NCBI GenBank assembly: GCA_016508695.1
Contig: VNKQ01000019.1
Location: 434,001 to 498,000 of the forward strand
Length of the DNA stretch: 64,000 nucleotides
Direction of reading: 5' to 3'
Source of the DNA: Hyphodiscus hymeniophilus
Lineage: Eukaryota; Ascomycota; Leotiomycetes; Helotiales; Hyphodiscaceae
Made by a program: the position numbers and the translations under genes. Positions 59,354-64,000 of the stretch are shown here, piece after piece. The notes beneath the pieces are model-generated. The model saw nothing but the letters and a program-made list of their open reading frames with translations, did no database searches and was not told the origin of the DNA. How positions within the stretch are numbered: the stretch's first letter is position 1; the number at the start of each line of letters is the position of its first letter.

Positions 59354-60066
59354 GCAGCATCATGCAGCGATGAATACATCGTGGATACCCTACGGTGTAT
59401 TGCCATCTGTCTTATGATGGCCTGTCTCTATAGGCACAGGAGTTTGCTACACTCAAGCTGTACAGGAACTTGCTGGCAGTTTGTAGGATGTGATTGGAAA
59501 GAAAAAGGCAATGGCATGGAAATGGAGTTAAGCGGGATCGACTTTTAGCAAAGCGTCTGGGAAGGATGCATGATTGAATGACCGTTGTATATATGGTGGA
59601 ATACACGTCGACACGACAGTGACGGATATGGAAGAAATTATCTCCCATCCTAATTCCTAAATTTGTTGTGGAGATCACTCGATCTGTAGACTGTGATGAA
59701 GATGGGCCTCGACTTCGACGGGAGGAACCCCTTTGGCTCCTTTCGCCATGTGGCTTTACCTCATGGACAAAGATATAACATAGATGTTGAAGTCACTTGA
59801 AAGCTTTTCTTCAAACCCCCAGTTGGTTTAGAAGGAGATGCAACGGCGATGAAAGCTGAGGTTGAGTAAACGCCGTTAGCGCCGTTTCCCCCACCAAGCT
59901 TCGGCGCAGCATTCGGTTTTCATTCCCTTCGCACAGCATCTCCAATCTCTGTCTGCCACCGATGTGAACGGCTATATATGGAACCTGGTCCTACCAGATG
60001 CTAGTAACATGAATAAATCATCCTCAACTGACCGTATTATCCTTGTCTTCCATTATTCTTGACACG
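59354..60066. other. Intergenic, no gene seen
   Basis: 713 bp. No coding signal. The 100 bp before 60067 is probably promoter and leader of the next gene. Confidence 0.6.
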
Positions 60067-60924
60067 ATGCGCGTCCTCCTACTAGGAGGAACTGGCAATT
60101 TAGGCTCTCGATGCATCCCAGCCTTTCTCGCTCATGAGCACATCGTAACCCTTTACGTTCGAAATCCTGCAAAACTTCAGTTACTGCTATCACCCGCGGT
60201 ACTAAAGAAGACTACGATTGTTACTGGGGACGCAACGGACTCTGAAGGAATCAAGAAGGCCATCCTAGCTCACAACATCGAGGCTGTTATCAATGTTGCC
60301 GGGACTCAGGTCAAGCCTGGGGAGGAGCCTCTCCTCCCCAAGATTGCAAAAGCCGTGACAGATGCCGCCGTTGCAGTGAGGAAAGAAAGAGGTATTCCAT
60401 TACGAGCTTGGTTGGTTAGTGGCTTGAGCATCTTAGAATATCCTGGAACTCCCAATTCGCGTCTTCTGCAAGACTAGTAGGATTCCCAAACAGCCAAGAA
60501 CATGCCATGAACTAACTCGTGCTGTAGTCTGCCGGGATTCTTCTATGCCAGAGTCTCAGCACACGAAGGCACACGTAAAGTTGTCGAGGCCGTTCGTGTC
60601 TCTGACCTGCGCTGGTCACTCATATGTGTTGCGATGATGGAACCTGCAAACCCCAATCAAGGCCTTCTCGAACTACTTGACACGCCTAGCCACCACAACC
60701 TGGTTCTCCAAGCGAAGTCCCCTCCCGCTTGGAAGAATACTTGGCTGATTTGGATCCCATTCGTTGGCATGTTCTTGAACTTTCTGGTGGTCGTTTTAGG
60801 GCAGTACAAAACAAAGTATGAGGACGTCGCAGATTTCTTGTCTGAGGATTTAGAGAGTGGGAGCGAGCAATGGATTGGAATGAGAGTCGGGATGAAGGAT
60901 AAAGCGAAGATTAAGGCTTCCTAG
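60067..60924 (+). CDS. NAD(P)-binding NmrA-like / atypical SDR protein
   Basis: Rossmann-fold protein, probably an oxidoreductase or redox-sensing regulator; substrate unknown. CDS is join(60067..60476, 60528..60924), 268 aa. The first ATG in frame opens MRVLLLGGTGNLGSRCIPAF, with the GGTGNLGS nucleotide-binding loop at residues 7-14. TGDATDSEGIKKAI and AVINVAG are the expected second-strand and fourth-strand elements. The 51-bp intron starts GTAGGA inside what would otherwise be a TAG stop; splicing makes a Tyr codon and gives RLLQDYLPGFFYARVSAHEG. Residues about 205-225 form a hydrophobic stretch (WLIWIPFVGMFLNFLVVVL) that could be a membrane segment, unusual for this family. Nothing in the neighbourhood suggests its substrate. 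Confidence 0.85.
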
Positions 60925-63900
60925 GGAAATGATTCTGAGTAAACCTCAAAGTTTGATTGTGGGTAGACGGAACCGTTCCGTCATTTTCATCCTCACTTTA
61001 TATATTCTACGCTGCATTTGCAGTAGATTTGGAGTCCCAAACCAAAGAAATATTATCTCAAATGGCCAGTATTGCCGAACTTGAGTTCATACATTTATTG
61101 GAAGAAAAGAACTCATTGTCTAGCATTCCCACTTTTGCACCGAATTATTTAGCCATTCTATGTGGATAGCGATCACATTTTCCAAGTTCCATCAGGCCAC
61201 ATTTCTGTATTCACGGAAAATAAGACCACACGAAAGGAGCTGCATTTGCGATTTGATTGAGCTATTGGCTAAAACACTGATGCTCTTCTGTAGCTCCCTG
61301 ATTTCTTGGGATGCAATCAATGTGCCGCAGGAGCTACTCCTTTCAATGTAGCTTTTGGCACTTTACTTCAGCTCTGGCACGATATATGGTGAAGTTTGAT
61401 GGGCAAGCTCAGCCACGCGAAAGTTCAACACGCAGTCAAAACAATGAGCGACCTGCGTGTTGTGTCAGAGTATGAAAAGTTGTACTCACCCGGACATTCC
61501 TCTGAAACCATTCTTGCAATAGTTTGCAACCACTACGACTCAAGCTTGGCTCACCGTGGAACAAAGACAAATTCCTTCTAACTGTGATGTTCCAGATTCA
61601 AGAGTCTATAGTGGAAGTGGAGAGGCGCACAGAGTGCTCGAGTTGCTTTGCTTCATCCATTAACACTGCATGTTATGGGAGTCCTTCTCATACAACTGGA
61701 CGCGAAGCACTTGTTCCGCTCGAAATAGGTCCCAGTATGCCATTTGAACTACTCGGGTATGTGCAGTTGAGCTCGGCTCTTTCTGGTCCGACACCACAGG
61801 TTCAGTGCATCAACTTGATGGTTGCAAACAGGAAGTTGTGTGAACAAGTGCTTGATGATCACCTCTAACACCTGTATGAGTATTAGTACGAAGGATGGTG
61901 CTCTTCGTACTGCAGCTTGCACCTTGGCGCTTCCTTGAGTTTTGGTCTCTGGTTGCCAACTCGCCAGGTGGGGAACGGCCTCGAGGAGGCGTACGTCGAT
62001 AATAAGCCAGCAACACGCCACGAAATATCATCGGGATTTGCCCATGACAATGACTCAGGTGAGCACATGAAAAGGCCACACAAATCTCCCGTACCTGCAC
62101 GTTTATATTGCATCGCAAATTGCAGAAAGCAGGCCTGGTGGGCGGTGTGGACACAAACGGAAGTAGCCCAGTCAACCGAAGCGAGCAGTCAACATGAAAC
62201 AGCCCCTGCGAAGCGAGCGTGCCACACTCTCGCCTCGTCAATCAAAAAACCCCGAGGTAAAGGATCCGAGCTTCTCATTACTGTACCCAACCCGCAATCC
62301 CGTATATCACCATATCGACCTGCATGACAATCTCCCGCCGCCCGGATTGCTTCTGCATGAGGAATCGACGCATTCGCAATTGATTTGCCTGTTTCGGAAT
62401 GAATCTTGTGGCTGGGAGTTCCAGTCTGGCATGTGCGCACGCTCGTTATTCTTTCCTGTTCTGAGCGCGGTTTCCGATGGACGTTGCCTACCGTTTGGGG
62501 ATGTGGCTGATTACAACATGTTGATGGGGACTTACGGAGTAGTGGCTTGTAAACTGCGAGATTAATTGTCGTCCACATCTCATCTACGGACGTGTCCCAG
62601 GATTCTTGTCGGCTGGTCTAGAACTGTCGAGGGTTCAACGACGGATGGTCATGCTCGAAAGGAGTTTCTGCTACCCGTCCTGACCCATCTCGTGGAGTCG
62701 TGGTAACGGCCACGCTCATGTCATACTGTCGAGCACCAACTCTCACCAGCCTCGGTGCCGTCTGAGGTGAGCTAATCGCATCAGGAAGCTGGCAGAAGAC
62801 CCACAACTCTAAATCCACCTTACCAAAGTGATCCGGATTCCGACGTTACATCCCGTAGCGGATGTCAGATGATCGGGACCGCAGTAACCAAGCACGAAAG
62901 TGAGAAGTGGAGAACCTAGATCCAAATTGACGTTTCAGACAAGAAGCGCGCTCATATCCTCAGAGCACGATGATTAAAACATCCACAAGTGTGGCCTCAC
63001 GTAGATACACATGTTCTTAAGCAGAGTCAACTATGCTCGGCACAGGGACTTTAATCACAAGCGTGCCCAGACAGTAATTTGATACAGTTCGGCCTGGTTG
63101 CAATCTGTAATCTTGATATCATGCAAGGTCCATGCAACAGCGACGCTGAAACGTCCCCGTGATATTTGAGGCTCTTAATTTACCAGGGTCCCGAGCCCCC
63201 TCTGGGACAAGTCTGCTTGTCGAACGCGTGTTTTGGGACGCCGTGATGCAGGCGCTGACTCGCTCGGATCAGACGAGGGACTCGGCGTGCCGTCTGAAAT
63301 GGCATGGTGCGTCCTCTCCGGCAAATACGTGGAGACTGGAGAAGGGGTTGAGGCCCCAGAGCGGCCCTTAGGCCTTGTTTAGATGGCATGTTGAGTTTTG
63401 AAACTGCACATGGAATGGGAAATTCGAGAGACGAGGTGGTTTGATTGATGATGATACCATCTCGTAGGATATCCTAACAGGAGTGGCCATTTAATGGTTT
63501 GGCCGACTCTGCTTATGCATAAGCTTCCTTCGCTCCTTCCCTTCCTCCCAAAATTCTTCGATCCTCCAACCCCCAAAAGTAGTCCAGTCCAGCGTGAAGA
63601 TAAATATATACAAAAGCCTAGTCCAGGGTTAATCCCCTGGAATGTAGACAGACAGCCTGTGCCAGTCGCTCCAAGTCTCCCAGAGCCGGCACTGAAGAAA
63701 TCGAAGCAAGCTTCGAGCCACTCTTGATAATGATACAACGGGCCTTGCCCACCAAATATGCGTCTTATATACAAAGAATCGTACACCGCACAGCGTTCAC
63801 AAAAGTATGAAAAGAAACGAACAGGCCGTAGGCAATAATCCGACAGCGCAGTGAATGGGTATCTTGTAAATGATCCATAACGAAAAGTGAAGATGATGCA

Positions 63901-64000
63901 AAGCCAAAAAGGATGGAAATGCTCCAATCCGGCTGAATCTCGAAGGCGCAATCTCATTCCGGTCATGTCATCTCGTTTTCGTTTTCGTGCAAATTATGCT
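60925..64000. other. 3.1 kb without a recognised gene
   Basis: Several open frames of 60-195 codons exist on both strands but none has family motifs or consistent exon joins. No repeats of note. The right end could belong to a gene beyond the window. Confidence 0.5.

Noticed and set aside
63379..63966. 195-codon open frame on the minus strand
   Set aside because: Aromatic-rich but without motifs or neighbours in phase. More likely a chance frame.
1..64000. CRISPR array, prophage, rRNA genes or intact transposon
   Set aside because: No regularly spaced repeats, no transposase or reverse transcriptase motifs and no rRNA sequence were seen; the genes are eukaryotic with introns.

Overview
The window is nuclear DNA from a filamentous ascomycete (Pezizomycotina; a leotiomycete is my best guess, which is inference). 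Genes are interrupted by short introns, mostly 46-60 bp, with GT..AG ends and CTAAC/CTRAY-like branch sites. The gene set is typically fungal: a group X-like hybrid histidine kinase, a 2EXR protein, a galactofuranose gene pair and a Yen1/GEN1 nuclease. No bacterial operon, CRISPR array, rRNA or convincing tRNA was seen.

Layout. 1-3057 (-): phospholipase C, cut by the window edge. 3058-13689: 10.6 kb without a supportable gene, its left part rich in simple repeats. 13690-16322 (-) Yen1/GEN1 resolvase and 16657-18406 (+) an Arp10-like dynactin actin, head to head over a 334 bp shared promoter. 18837-20351 (+): mitochondrial seryl-tRNA synthetase. 20971-26064 (+): a C2H2 zinc-finger protein joined to a large uncharacterised fungal domain, with about five apparent reading-frame breaks. 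26573-32235 (-): an 1870-residue coiled-coil repeat protein. 33747-34381 (+): ribosomal protein eL27, with a HomolD-like box upstream. 35347-38331 (+): a 2EXR protein with a C-terminal chromodomain-like segment.

39095-41055 (-) UDP-galactopyranose mutase (glfA) and 43199-44616 (+) a nucleotide-sugar transporter (probable glfB) form a divergent pair. One makes UDP-galactofuranose in the cytosol and the other would carry it into the Golgi for galactomannan and glycoprotein synthesis. 45596-53523 (+): a 2523-residue hybrid histidine kinase with a degenerate kinase domain at its N-terminus. 54255-57302 (+): an M13 (neprilysin-like) membrane metallopeptidase. 58730-59353 (+): an acidic protein of unknown function. 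60067-60924 (+): an NAD(P)-binding NmrA-like protein. 60925-64000: no gene recognised.

Most genes are unrelated housekeeping or signalling genes. The glfA/glfB pair is the one clear functional cluster. The most unusual items are the frame-broken zinc-finger gene, the repeat-built coiled-coil protein, the 2EXR/chromo-like combination and the pseudokinase head of the histidine kinase. All exon boundaries were read by eye and checked for phase. Statements about family conservation come from memory, not from a search.
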